Part shown: positions 6,790 to 11,857 of the stretch, piece after piece
Layout of the letters: each line of letters starts with the position of its first letter
Position numbering within the stretch: the stretch's first letter is position 1
DNA from: Cyanobacteria bacterium HKST-UBA02
Lineage (GTDB): Bacteria > Cyanobacteriota > Vampirovibrionia > Obscuribacterales > Obscuribacteraceae
Reading direction: 5' to 3'
Assembly (NCBI GenBank): GCA_020431945.1
Contig: JAGQHH010000292.1
Coordinates: 1 to 11,857 of the forward strand
Length of the DNA stretch: 11,857 nt
Position numbers and translations under genes: made by a program
Notes under the pieces: model-generated
What the model saw: only the letters and a program-made list of their open reading frames with translations
The model's database searches: none
What the model was told of the DNA's origin: nothing

Positions 6790-6904
6790 GTGCGGTATAT
6801 ATTTCCTGAAATCGCTTGTTTTGCGGCATATATTGCTTCAACACAGAGAGATTCCGAGAAATATATGCCGCGCTTTCCTCCTTTTCGAGAAATATATGCC
6901 GCAC
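6790..6904. repeat. Mirror-symmetric array of four GCGGYATATATT motifs
   Basis: The 353-bp gap between the TonB-C/TPR gene and the ArsR-type gene holds four copies of one motif. Two read forward: GTGCGGTATATATTTC (6790-6805) and GCGGCATATATT (6823-6834). Two read reversed: GAGAAATATATGCCGC at 6856-6871 and again at 6887-6902. Copies 1 to 2 and 3 to 4 are both offset by exactly 31 bp, and all pair around one centre at 6847, so the whole is a nested inverted repeat of about 49-bp arms. The 31-bp offset is close to three DNA turns. Protein-binding array, transcript hairpin or decayed mobile repeat are all possible; it is not CRISPR because orientation flips. Confidence 0.8.
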
Positions 6905-6938
6905 CCGATTGGCAGCGCGTCCTCAATAATGCCAACAC

Positions 6939-6967
6939 TTGACCAGGGAACAATATTTTGATATAGA
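6939..6967 (+). promoter_or_regulatory. Sigma70-type promoter of the ArsR-DUF2087 gene
   Basis: TTGACC (6939-6944) and TATAGA (6962-6967) are separated by 17 bases, the optimal spacing for a housekeeping promoter, and the surroundings are AT-rich. The transcript would start near 6974, giving a leader of about 112 bases to the ATG at 7086. Best-formed promoter in the window. Confidence 0.55.
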
Positions 6968-7004
6968 TTTATATAGATGTACGTCAAATTAGACAGGCAT
7001 CTAT
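6961..7004. promoter_or_regulatory. Operator-like inverted repeats over the ArsR-type promoter
   Basis: ATATA-GATT-TATAT (6961-6974) is a 14-bp palindrome lying on the -10 box. Just downstream ATAGATG (6973-6979) is perfectly inverted as CATCTAT (6998-7004). ArsR-family repressors commonly bind AT-rich imperfect palindromes over their own promoter, so autoregulation by the downstream gene product is a reasonable inference. Which palindrome is bound cannot be told from sequence. Confidence 0.4.
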
Positions 7005-7085
7005 CGATACACCACCGGAATCTCGCCCTTCCCTGCCGATAGGGGCATGGACGGTGGACCGGACACAACACAGGAGAACCTCGTC

Positions 7086-7640
7086 ATGTCATCGCCAGAA
7101 TTCGCAAGAGTGCTCGCATTCTTCAAAGCGCTCTCCGACGAGAGCAGGCTGAAGATTGTCGGGGCACTGTCATCCTGCGAGCGGACCGTGGAAGAGCTCG
7201 CCACCATGCTCGAGCTCCGCGCCCCGACGGTTTCGCATCACCTCGCCCGACTGAAAGAAGTCGGTCTCGTGACCATGCGCGCCGAAGGCACCACGCACCT
7301 GTACAAGCTCAATCTCTCGGAGATGCGCGCCCTCACCAAAAGCGTTCTTGCCCTCGAGACCATCGAGACAATCGCCGACGACGTCGCCACCGACGCCTGG
7401 GAACGCAAGATTCTCGGAGACTTCTTCGACGGTGAGCGCTTGAAAGAGATCCCGGCAAGCCGCAAAAAGCGCGAAGTGATTCTGCGCTGGCTCGTCGAGC
7501 GCTTCGAGACCGGGCGGCGCTACCAGGAGAAAGAGGTGAACGCGATTATCTCGCGCCACCATCCCGACTTCGCCACTCTGCGCCGCGAGCTCATCGGAGC
7601 CCGGCTCATGCGCCGCGAGTCCGGTATCTACTGGAGATAG
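7086..7640 (+). CDS. ArsR-family transcriptional regulator with C-terminal DUF2087
   Basis: 184 residues. The ATG at 7086 is preferred over the in-frame ATG at 7047 because AGGAG (7072-7076) sits 9 bases before it, whereas AGGGG is only 1 base from the earlier ATG. Residues about 8-80 are an ArsR-type winged helix: FKALSDESRLKIVGAL, then TVEELATML, recognition helix APTVSHHLARLKEVGLV (46-62) and wing GTTHLYKL. The classical metal box ELCVCDL is absent and only Cys31 is present, so metal sensing is unlikely. Residues about 113-184 match DUF2087 (FFDGERLKEIP, KREVILRWLVERFETGRRYQEKEVN, HPDFATLRRELIGARLMRRESGIYWR), a domain that follows ArsR or other HTH modules in several known regulators; its ligand is unknown. 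A good promoter with overlapping palindromes lies upstream. Confidence 0.92.
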   Translation: MSSPEFARVLAFFKALSDESRLKIVGALSSCERTVEELATMLELRAPTVSHHLARLKEVGLVTMRAEGTTHLYKLNLSEMRALTKSVLALETIETIADDVATDAWERKILGDFFDGERLKEIPASRKKREVILRWLVERFETGRRYQEKEVNAIISRHHPDFATLRRELIGARLMRRESGIYWR

Positions 7641-7665
7641 CGAGCAGGCAACGAGCTGGACTCGT

Positions 7666-7699
7666 CCGGACCCTCGTGGCTGTGCCACCACCGGTCCGG
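7666..7699. terminator. GC-rich hairpin between converging genes
   Basis: CCGGACC (7666-7672) pairs with GGTCCGG (7693-7699), and inside it GTGGC (7676-7680) pairs with GCCAC (7684-7688) around a 3-base loop. It lies 26 bases after the ArsR-type stop and 7 bases after the end (on the minus strand) of the converging TPR gene, where a bidirectional terminator would be expected. There is no T-run on either side, so intrinsic termination is not assured. Confidence 0.4.
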
Positions 7700-7706
7700 G
7701 CGGGCT

Positions 7707-8249
7707 CTAGAAGAATAATCTCTCGCCATTTGGCAACCTGACTTCACCGTGCGGATGCGGCACCTTGGAATTCAGCCTGGCCATCTTGAAGTCAGCGTCA
7801 GCCTTCTCTATTTCGCCGAGGTTCTTGAAAGCAGAGCCACGACCGAGAAAAGGAGTCGGTTTGCCGAAGTGATCCTCGCCGTCTAGCTCGATGGCTCTGG
7901 ACCAAAATTCAACAGACTAGGCAAAGCGGCCGTCCTCATTGCACGCAAACGCCTGACAAATAACCGCGTCCCGGTCGTTTGGGTGGAGCTCAACGTACTC
8001 CGCAAGGAGGGGAATTGCTATGTCCCACTCATTTTTGTCCATGTGCCGGCTAATGCCGGCGCCGAGACTGGAAACATCAGGCTGAACATAGCCAGATTCG
8101 GGATCCGATGGACTCATGCTGATGTCCTCAGCCAACACCATAGGCCCACAGTACGAAAGAATCCTACCTTTGCGGATGCCGATACCGATGCCGATACCGA
8201 AACCCACCGCAAGGGATAAAAAAACAAGAATCAGACCAACGCGAATCAT
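7707..8249 (-). pseudogene. Membrane-anchored TPR protein interrupted by an in-frame TAG
   Basis: From the ATG at 8249 the frame runs 110 codons to a TAG at 7917-7919, then continues in the same frame for 69 more coding-like codons to a TAG at 7707-7709. The N-terminus is a hydrophobic segment (3-25) with alternating Gly-Ile, then RKGR, a likely membrane anchor with the rest outside. Three TPR-like units follow: EWDIAIPLLAEYVELHPND, then AVICQAFACNEDGRFA-stop-SVEFWSRAIELDG, then LGRGSAFKNLGEIEKADADFKMARL. The stop is residue 19 of a unit that would be exactly 34 residues long, so CAG, GAG or AAG changed to TAG is the simple explanation. Many intact genes here end in TAG, making recoding unlikely. 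The truncated 110-aa product might still be made. Assembly error cannot be excluded. Confidence 0.75.
8175..8198 (-). repeat. Two perfect 12-bp tandem repeats encoding Gly-Ile in the anchor
   Basis: GATGCCGATACC occurs twice in tandem (8175-8186, 8187-8198 as read on the plus strand); each half is a 6-bp near-repeat GATRCC. On the minus strand it encodes the alternating Gly-Ile run of the TPR protein's hydrophobic anchor. Copy changes in units of 6 would keep the frame and alter helix length. Confidence 0.6.
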
Positions 8250-8255
8250 AGATCG

Positions 8256-8261
8256 ATTATA
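8256..8261 (-). promoter_or_regulatory. -10 box (TATAAT) placed for a leaderless TPR mRNA
   Basis: On the minus strand TATAAT ends exactly 6 bases before the ATG at 8249, so transcription would begin at or next to the A of the ATG. The only purine-rich ribosome-like sequence, GGGAG, is 17 bases away, too far to act. The -35 is weak (TTGCGC at 15-base spacing). Same arrangement as at 9468-9473. Confidence 0.45.
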
Positions 8262-8369
8262 AGCGCTCCCTCGCCGGCGCAACAGACGGTGAAGTGTGGG
8301 ACAGCTCCGCTGGCAGCGCCCGGCACCCCCTATGCTCGTGATAGTGAGCAACAAGCCAGGGAGAGAGCC

Positions 8370-8618
8370 ATGAAGAAAGCTAACAGCAATCTCTTAGAAT
8401 CGTTCAACGGATGGCTCCTGGGCGGTGTCATCCTCACCATCGGTGGCATGGCTATTCTCTGGCTCACGCCAGAAATAGTCGGGGCGACCATGGGACATGG
8501 CGGCGACGGTGTCGGTCAATTCTTCGTGGCACTGGGCGTTGCTGGTGCCGGCATGGCAGTGTTGTTCGTAAGCGCAGTCTTCTTGCTCCTGCTCAGCCTT
8601 GTAGCCTGGCTGGCTTAA
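8370..8618 (+). CDS. Small two-helix membrane protein, unknown function
   Basis: 82 residues. The ATG at 8370 has AGGGAG (8358-8363) 6 bases upstream; the frame extends to 8289 but without a comparable start. Hydrophobic segments at about 14-33 and 48-80 flank a Gly-rich loop (GATMGHGGDGVGQ, 38-50). The second segment is long enough for one extended or two very tight helices. The first residues are polar and basic (MKKANSN). No family is recognised. It lies divergent from the interrupted TPR gene, and just upstream of the Clp_N gene on the same strand. Confidence 0.65.
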   Translation: MKKANSNLLESFNGWLLGGVILTIGGMAILWLTPEIVGATMGHGGDGVGQFFVALGVAGAGMAVLFVSAVFLLLLSLVAWLA

Positions 8619-8625
8619 CGCCGAT

Positions 8626-8634
8626 TGATATAAT
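8626..8634 (+). promoter_or_regulatory. Extended -10 promoter (TGATATAAT) before the Clp_N gene
   Basis: TG-A-TATAAT is a perfect extended -10 element, a type that can work without a -35 box, and no good -35 is seen. The predicted transcript start is near 8641, 28 bases before the TTG chosen as start of the Clp_N protein. Confidence 0.45.
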
Positions 8635-8668
8635 CTTCAGAATCACACGGAAGCTCCTCGGTCCGGAA

Positions 8669-9247
8669 TTGATTATTAAACACACCAATAACGGATATTT
8701 GACCACGACCCGAGCTTACAGCGAGGCGCAATGGAAAGATCCAGATGCGATCGTCGGGACAGAGCATTTATTGCTGGCACTGATCGGTGACAATGCGCCG
8801 CAAGAGCTGTCTGGTTTTAAGGAATGGCACGAACAGTTGATTCACCAGATAGCAGACCACGGCGGCTGGACTGAGGCAGAAAGGGCCGAATCACTCCAGG
8901 AGAACCAACTGGAATTTGCAAACTTTCCTCCGAATTTGGCGGCCATAGCCTTCAGGAAACAAGGCATTACAGCGGAAGCCGCCAGGGCAGTGGTTCGGAA
9001 GCTGAAGAAGCCCAAGCCCGGTAAGGCAAATCCAGGGCAAACAGAAAGGTTCACGAGAGCTTGTGACCGATCCCGCAAGTTGGCTCGTGGGTTGAGCGAT
9101 CCAGAGCACCTGCTTCTGGCTCTTCTAGAGATGGAAGAAGGCGGAGCACACAAAGTCATGATGACACTAAATGTTGATCGTGATGTGCTTCGGGCAGACA
9201 TTTTGAAATTGATGAGCGAAAACAGCGATCAAACTCTAGTTGATTGA
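8669..9247 (+). CDS. Stand-alone Clp N-terminal (Clp_N) double-repeat protein
   Basis: 192 residues from the TTG at 8669. The frame is open further upstream, but there it only shadows the two-helix membrane gene in another frame, so the real start lies after 8618; no ATG or GTG is available before the domain, and the ribosome site is poor, leaving the start uncertain. Two Clp_N-like repeats are visible: about 11-65 with AYSEAQ then VGTEHLLLALIGD (29-41), and about 125-182 with ERFTRACDRSRKLARGLSDPEHLLLALLEMEEGGA and a closing VDRDVLRADILKLM. These match the paired helices at the front of ClpA/ClpC, which receive substrates or adaptors. Walker motifs and the AAA+ module are absent, so it cannot unfold proteins by itself; an adaptor or decoy role is inferred. 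A Lys/Pro linker (111-123) separates the repeats. Confidence 0.75.
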   Translation: MIIKHTNNGYLTTTRAYSEAQWKDPDAIVGTEHLLLALIGDNAPQELSGFKEWHEQLIHQIADHGGWTEAERAESLQENQLEFANFPPNLAAIAFRKQGITAEAARAVVRKLKKPKPGKANPGQTERFTRACDRSRKLARGLSDPEHLLLALLEMEEGGAHKVMMTLNVDRDVLRADILKLMSENSDQTLVD

Positions 9248-9269
9248 TACGCTAAACACCAGCGGAACG

Positions 9270-9461
9270 CTACTCTGCAGTCAAACCACCGGCAAGGTCT
9301 GGGAACTCATAAGAGCGCGCCTTGCACTGGTGCATCCCCGGAAGCTGATACTGCAGGAGTTCCTCGCTCCGGTCAGCCGACTTCGAGCTCTGTCCACCGG
9401 GACCAGAAAATAGCCCGAGGAAAAACGAAGTCGCTAGCATGATAGCGTAAAAGCGGAACAT
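9270..9461 (-). CDS. Short exported or membrane-anchored peptide
   Basis: 63 residues from the ATG at 9461, the likely start because a hydrophobic segment (3-19, FRFYAIMLATSFFLGLF) follows immediately and a TATAAT ends 6 bases upstream. The rest is polar (SSKSADRSEELLQYQLPG) with one Cys46. The open frame extends upstream to 9608 but there overlaps the six-helix gene antiparallel to nothing useful and has no signal. No family recognised; the gene may be real because of the signal-like start and promoter position, but it is short. It lies 38 bases downstream of the six-helix membrane gene on the same strand. Confidence 0.45.
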   Translation of the reverse strand: MFRFYAIMLATSFFLGLFSGPGGQSSKSADRSEELLQYQLPGMHQCKARSYEFPDLAGGLTAE

Positions 9462-9467
9462 GATTTG

Positions 9468-9473
9468 ATTATA
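9468..9473 (-). promoter_or_regulatory. -10 box (TATAAT) placed for a leaderless short mRNA
   Basis: On the minus strand TATAAT is followed by exactly 6 bases and then the ATG at 9461, which places the transcript start at the initiation codon. No ribosome site is present upstream. The spacing is identical to that at 8256-8261. Confidence 0.45.
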
Positions 9474-9499
9474 CAACTGGATTGAAGGTCTCCCCGATT

Positions 9500-10078
9500 C
9501 TACAGCCAGACATTCGCCACGGACCACGTCGCTGCATAGTACTCGGCGCCCAGAATGAAGACCTCTACTATCAGCACTGAAAGAACAAAGATTCGCTTCT
9601 TTCTCCATCCCGGTGAGAGAAGGAAATACAACGCTGCAATCCCAAGTCCAATCAGAGCAATTTCTGCGCCATAGGTAAGAACATGCATCTCCCAGCTATT
9701 TTGGAATGCGCCCCACGTGTGGCTCTCAGGTCGGGAACTACTCACATAGACCGCCCATACAGGCATGAACATCACGGGTAGCAAGGGTATTCCCAACTGC
9801 AGGTGCTGCCTAAAACCTGACCTGGGACAGGAATATATGGCGCAAAGAAGGGCAGCAGGAAAGACCAGCCCATATGGCGTGAAAAAGATGAACGTCAAGA
9901 ACCACAATCCACAAAGAGCCATTAGGACGGAACCCACAGCCAGATGCAGGGGGCTTGCGAGAGCATGCCAACCGGGCGGCGTTATCGAACAAAGAGAGCC
10001 ATAGAGATATCCGAGGGCGATCAGTGATACGACACTGGTCACCGCAATCGCCATGTTCGTACGCGTCTTCGAGTTCAT
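9500..10078 (-). CDS. Six-helix integral membrane protein, unknown function
   Basis: 192 residues. The ATG at 10078 has GAGGA on the minus strand (10086-10090) with a 7-base spacer. Hydrophobic segments lie at about 9-29, 42-66, 68-83, 93-112, 132-154 and 162-183, with the positive cluster WRKKR (158-162) before the last helix. A Cys-Pro-Arg turn (84-86) sits between helices 3 and 4. No transporter or enzyme motif is seen and no family is recognised. It is divergent from the acidic hypothetical gene at 10264 across a 185-bp gap with an 18-bp palindrome, and is followed by the 63-aa gene on the same strand. Confidence 0.75.
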   Translation of the reverse strand: MNSKTRTNMAIAVTSVVSLIALGYLYGSLCSITPPGWHALASPLHLAVGSVLMALCGLWFLTFIFFTPYGLVFPAALLCAIYSCPRSGFRQHLQLGIPLLPVMFMPVWAVYVSSSRPESHTWGAFQNSWEMHVLTYGAEIALIGLGIAALYFLLSPGWRKKRIFVLSVLIVEVFILGAEYYAATWSVANVWL

Positions 10079-10137
10079 GAGCGAGTCCTCAGAAGATCCA
10101 ATCTAGACCTGGCGAAGAACTACTGGAGACAGGCACA

Positions 10138-10155
10138 AACAGTTAATTAACTGTT
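10138..10155. promoter_or_regulatory. Perfect 18-bp palindrome, candidate operator
   Basis: AACAGTTAA-TTAACTGTT is a perfect 18-bp inverted repeat with no spacer, set in the 185-bp gap between the divergent six-helix gene (start 10078) and the acidic hypothetical gene (start 10264). The lack of a loop favours a dimeric DNA-binding protein site over an RNA hairpin. It lies 59 bases before one gene and 108 before the other, so it could control either. The regulator is unknown. Confidence 0.55.
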
Positions 10156-10263
10156 CTGCTCGGAGCCATTCACGCAACCCTCACGCTCGGGCTGCTTAAC
10201 TTGCATCATCGAAGCGCTGGCAAGTCCCGCTGAGGCAAACAGACCGACCGAGAGGTTTTCACG

Positions 10264-10653
10264 ATGACCGAGAAATTGCCCGAAATTCCTACACAAATGA
10301 CAGGAGAGCAGGACCTCGGACCGATGATGAAGTACATGGACGAGCTGGTCCGTGACTGCTGGGGAAAAGGCGCGCCCTCCATGATCGATAAAGAGACGAG
10401 CGACAAACTGACCGAGCGCTATCTGCCTCACTGCCCGTTTCCGGACGATCCCTTGCCGGGCGAGCCGCAGCCGAAGAACAAGGACGACGACCAATTCGTC
10501 GAAGTCGAGGACTTCAACGAGTGGCTGAAGAGACAGCCGGAAGATACGCCTCCTTCCCCCGAATTGATCGAAACCCTGAAAAAGTACGAGAAAGACTTAG
10601 AATATTTACAAGGATGGAAGCCGAAGCCAGACTGCAAAGCAGGAAGCTGCTGA
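10264..10653 (+). CDS. Small acidic hypothetical protein
   Basis: 129 residues, ATG at 10264 preceded by GAGAGG (10250-10255) at 8 bases. No signal peptide or membrane helix, so probably cytoplasmic. The sequence is rich in Asp, Glu, Pro and Lys (KNKDDDQFVEVEDFNEWLK, EDTPPSPELIETLKKYEKD), with an N-terminal helix LGPMMKYMDELVRDCWGKG (18-36) and Cys residues at 32, 57, 124 and 129. The C-terminus CKAGSC is unusual. No family recognised. It converges on the minus-strand operon with an 18-base gap. Confidence 0.65.
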   Translation: MTEKLPEIPTQMTGEQDLGPMMKYMDELVRDCWGKGAPSMIDKETSDKLTERYLPHCPFPDDPLPGEPQPKNKDDDQFVEVEDFNEWLKRQPEDTPPSPELIETLKKYEKDLEYLQGWKPKPDCKAGSC

Positions 10654-10671
10654 CTGAACCAGCGCAGCCGG

Positions 10672-11121
10672 TCAAAGCCTCCAGAAGGAGTCCCAATAGC
10701 CGAACGGGGGCTCCTTCAACTCCGGCTCCGAAACGCCCGCAGCCTTGAGTCGCTCGAGCCAGGACGGCCGGGACAGCTCATCGACATACTCACCGGTAGT
10801 CGTATTGAGGACGAAGTATCCATCCTTAGTACATTCTGACTCATCGCCATGGATTCTTGTGTTGAATCCGGTCACCATCTGCTTATCCGAGAAGTATCTC
10901 TGCACATTACCTCCCTGAATCTCATGATCTAAGCCACAAATAACGACTTCGGACCCGTTTGTTCTGACCAAATTGAAGCCGTTGCCCAGCGCCCTTTCAT
11001 ACTCACCGTTGATCGGATTGAACTGATTGAATACCAGTAGCCATGCGATTCGGCAAAGAACCGGCACGGCAAAAACCAGAATCACTCCGAGTTTCAAGCG
11101 AATTGCAAAATTCGGGGTCAT
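10672..11121 (-). CDS. Single-helix membrane-anchored hypothetical protein
   Basis: 149 residues from the ATG at 11121, chosen because it overlaps the previous gene's TGA as ATGA and has AAGGA 6 bases upstream; a longer form from 11163 would overlap more. Residues 8-30 are a hydrophobic anchor (LKLGVILVFAVPVLCRIAWLLVF), leaving most of the protein outside. The soluble part has strands GFNLVRTNGSEVVICG and MVTGFNTRIHG, then CTKDGYFVLNTTTGEYVDELSRPSWLERLKAAGV, a pattern suggestive of a small beta domain followed by a helix. Known family not recognised. Last gene of a tight minus-strand operon. Confidence 0.7.
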   Translation of the reverse strand: MTPNFAIRLKLGVILVFAVPVLCRIAWLLVFNQFNPINGEYERALGNGFNLVRTNGSEVVICGLDHEIQGGNVQRYFSDKQMVTGFNTRIHGDESECTKDGYFVLNTTTGEYVDELSRPSWLERLKAAGVSEPELKEPPFGYWDSFWRL

Positions 11122-11624
11122 TTCTCGTCCTTCAAGTAATGCCAAATCGAAAACTCCGGACACGGGTCCCCCCCGAATTTGTCTGGCTTCTTAGCTCTGA
11201 GATATTCACTCTTTCCGCCCCCTGCTCCTATTGGCGGATAGTTCCAGGCTTTACTTTGCAAGGAAGCTAGCGAGAGAATTTTCGGGACAATTTCTTGCGT
11301 TAGATACCCCGGCAGCCTTCTCTGCACTTCGTCGAAGTCTGTGTCCGTTTCGAGATTCAGAAACGGCGCCTCGTCGATACGAAACGACAAATCAGGATAC
11401 CTATGCTTCGGAGCTTCATGAAACCGGTATTCTGCATTCAAATAGAATGAGTATCGAGCTGAGCTCTCCTGCAAATGAATGGTCACATCTGAGTCTTCAG
11501 TCCGCTTGGTCCAACGTGTCCCCTTGCGCTTAAACCCGAGCGGCTTCAGGATTGTAGAGACAAGACGAAAGAAGACCTCCTTTCGATCATCCAATTCTTT
11601 GACTCGTTCTCCTGGCAGACGCAC
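11118..11624 (-). CDS. DUF4304-like protein
   Basis: 168 residues with a GTG start at 11624 and AGGG on the minus strand 9 bases upstream; no nearby ATG is in frame. The N-terminal half reads RKEVFFRLVSTILKPLGFKRKGTRWTKRT followed by DVTIHLQESSARYSFYLNAEYRF, which is the DUF4304 pattern: a helix ending in LGFKRKG and then beta strands with Gln and Asn. The rest has YPDLSFRIDEAPFLNL and a closing FSIWHYLKDEK. No signal peptide; cytoplasmic. The function of DUF4304 is not established. It starts 9 bases after the preceding gene and shares ATGA with the next, so the three are one operon. Confidence 0.65.
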   Translation of the reverse strand: MRLPGERVKELDDRKEVFFRLVSTILKPLGFKRKGTRWTKRTEDSDVTIHLQESSARYSFYLNAEYRFHEAPKHRYPDLSFRIDEAPFLNLETDTDFDEVQRRLPGYLTQEIVPKILSLASLQSKAWNYPPIGAGGGKSEYLRAKKPDKFGGDPCPEFSIWHYLKDEK

Positions 11625-11633
11625 GTTATCACC

Positions 11634-11857
11634 CTAATGGTTAACATCCAGATAGGCTCTGGAGACTCTGTCGCCGCTCAATTCGAGACACAAGAAGCAC
11701 CAGTCCTCGTCATCGGTGACATCATATATCATGCCACCCTGCGGTTGGTGGTATGCGAAAGGTCCATCGTATTCGGCTCCGAGAAGTTTCAATACTCCGC
11801 TTCTGGTGCTGCCCTCTAAGGCTCTACCAACAACGATGAGATCTGCAAGGCGGCTTC
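11634..11857 (-). CDS. C-terminal part of a small hypothetical protein, start beyond the right edge
   Basis: Read on the minus strand from the window edge, one frame is open for 73 codons to TAG at 11634-11636. Only 9 bases then separate it from the GTG of the DUF4304-like gene, so it is probably the first visible gene of that operon. The end reads as a compact globular piece: LIVVGRALEGSTRSGVLKLLGAEYDGPF, then GGMIYDVTDDEDWCFLCLELSGDRVSRAYLD. The order helix, LLG turn, strand, strand with DRV resembles small BamE/SmpA-like lipoprotein domains, but this is a weak resemblance. The other two minus frames close quickly with stops, and the opposite-strand frame over it is a shadow. Confidence 0.55.
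   Translation of the reverse strand, partial: SRLADLIVVGRALEGSTRSGVLKLLGAEYDGPFAYHQPQGGMIYDVTDDEDWCFLCLELSGDRVSRAYLDVNH

Noticed and set aside
6790..6904. CRISPR array
   Set aside because: Only four short copies, two in each orientation, with spacer-like gaps of 15-21 bases and no cas genes; the geometry is a nested inverted repeat.
7086..7640. Arsenic or metal-sensing ArsR
   Set aside because: The conserved metal box is missing, only one Cys is present in the helix-turn-helix part, and no arsenic or efflux gene is nearby.
7170..7691. 173-codon minus-strand frame opposite the ArsR-DUF2087 gene
   Set aside because: Antisense shadow of a well-identified regulator; no domain, signal or start context.
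7707..8249. Amber codon read as an amino acid as a normal genetic code feature
   Set aside because: Several intact genes in the window (ending at 675, 2425, 2789, 5352 and 6732) use TAG as their stop, so general reassignment is improbable.
8411..8668. N-terminal extension of the Clp_N protein to an ATG at 8411
   Set aside because: The first 70 or so residues are Arg/His/Cys-rich and out-of-frame shadow of the two-helix membrane gene, so the start must lie after 8618.
11637..11819. 60-codon plus-strand frame at the right edge
   Set aside because: It overlaps the open minus-strand frame that fits tightly into the adjacent operon; no ribosome site or motif supports the plus-strand reading.

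Overview
The window looks like an accessory stretch of a bacterial chromosome dominated by secreted and membrane proteins. The combination of a DUF4384 protein, a caspase-fold/TPR protein, a WG-repeat protein, a TonB-C/TPR protein, a stand-alone Clp_N protein and an ArsR-DUF2087 regulator resembles non-photosynthetic relatives of Cyanobacteria (Melainabacteria/Vampirovibrionia, Obscuribacterales type). That placement is inference from gene content and style; no rRNA or marker gene is present to prove it. No rRNA, tRNA, transposase, integrase, phage gene or CRISPR array was found.

Left part (1-2425): the 3' end of a DUF4384 gene overlaps by 11 bases a gene for a secreted caspase-fold protein with seven 34-residue TPRs. 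Both positions where the caspase-family catalytic His and Cys should sit appear substituted, so this reads as a pseudo-caspase. Then (2426-3897) come a small three-helix membrane protein, a pair of 48-bp repeats that are each imperfect palindromes, and an orphan gene of unknown function. A secreted WG-repeat protein (3898-5352) follows, with its start overlapping the stop of a 23-codon upstream ORF.

Middle part (5404-7699): a small secreted Ada-like zinc-motif protein (minus) is divergent from a secreted TonB-C/TPR protein (plus). Next is a 115-bp mirror-symmetric array of four copies of a GCGGCATATATT-type motif, then a well-formed sigma70-type promoter with overlapping inverted repeats, then an ArsR-family regulator with a C-terminal DUF2087 domain. 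A GC-rich hairpin separates this from the next, converging gene.

Right part (7707-11857): a minus-strand membrane-anchored TPR gene is interrupted by an in-frame TAG exactly inside its second TPR; the same frame continues coding-like for 69 codons. It is followed by a two-helix membrane protein and a lone double-Clp_N protein (plus), two minus-strand genes (a 63-aa exported peptide and a six-helix membrane protein), a plus-strand acidic hypothetical behind a perfect 18-bp palindrome, and a tightly packed minus-strand operon. That operon holds a partial gene running off the right edge, a DUF4304-like gene and a single-helix membrane-anchored protein with a 4-base ATGA overlap.

Themes that link the genes are envelope or periplasmic location, TPR/WG/Clp_N protein-interaction modules, and unusual regulatory palindromes. 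Two minus-strand genes have TATAAT placed exactly 6 bases before ATG, as expected for leaderless mRNAs. The strongest candidates for something new are the catalytically dead caspase-TPR/DUF4384 pair and the symmetric repeat array upstream of the ArsR-DUF2087 gene.
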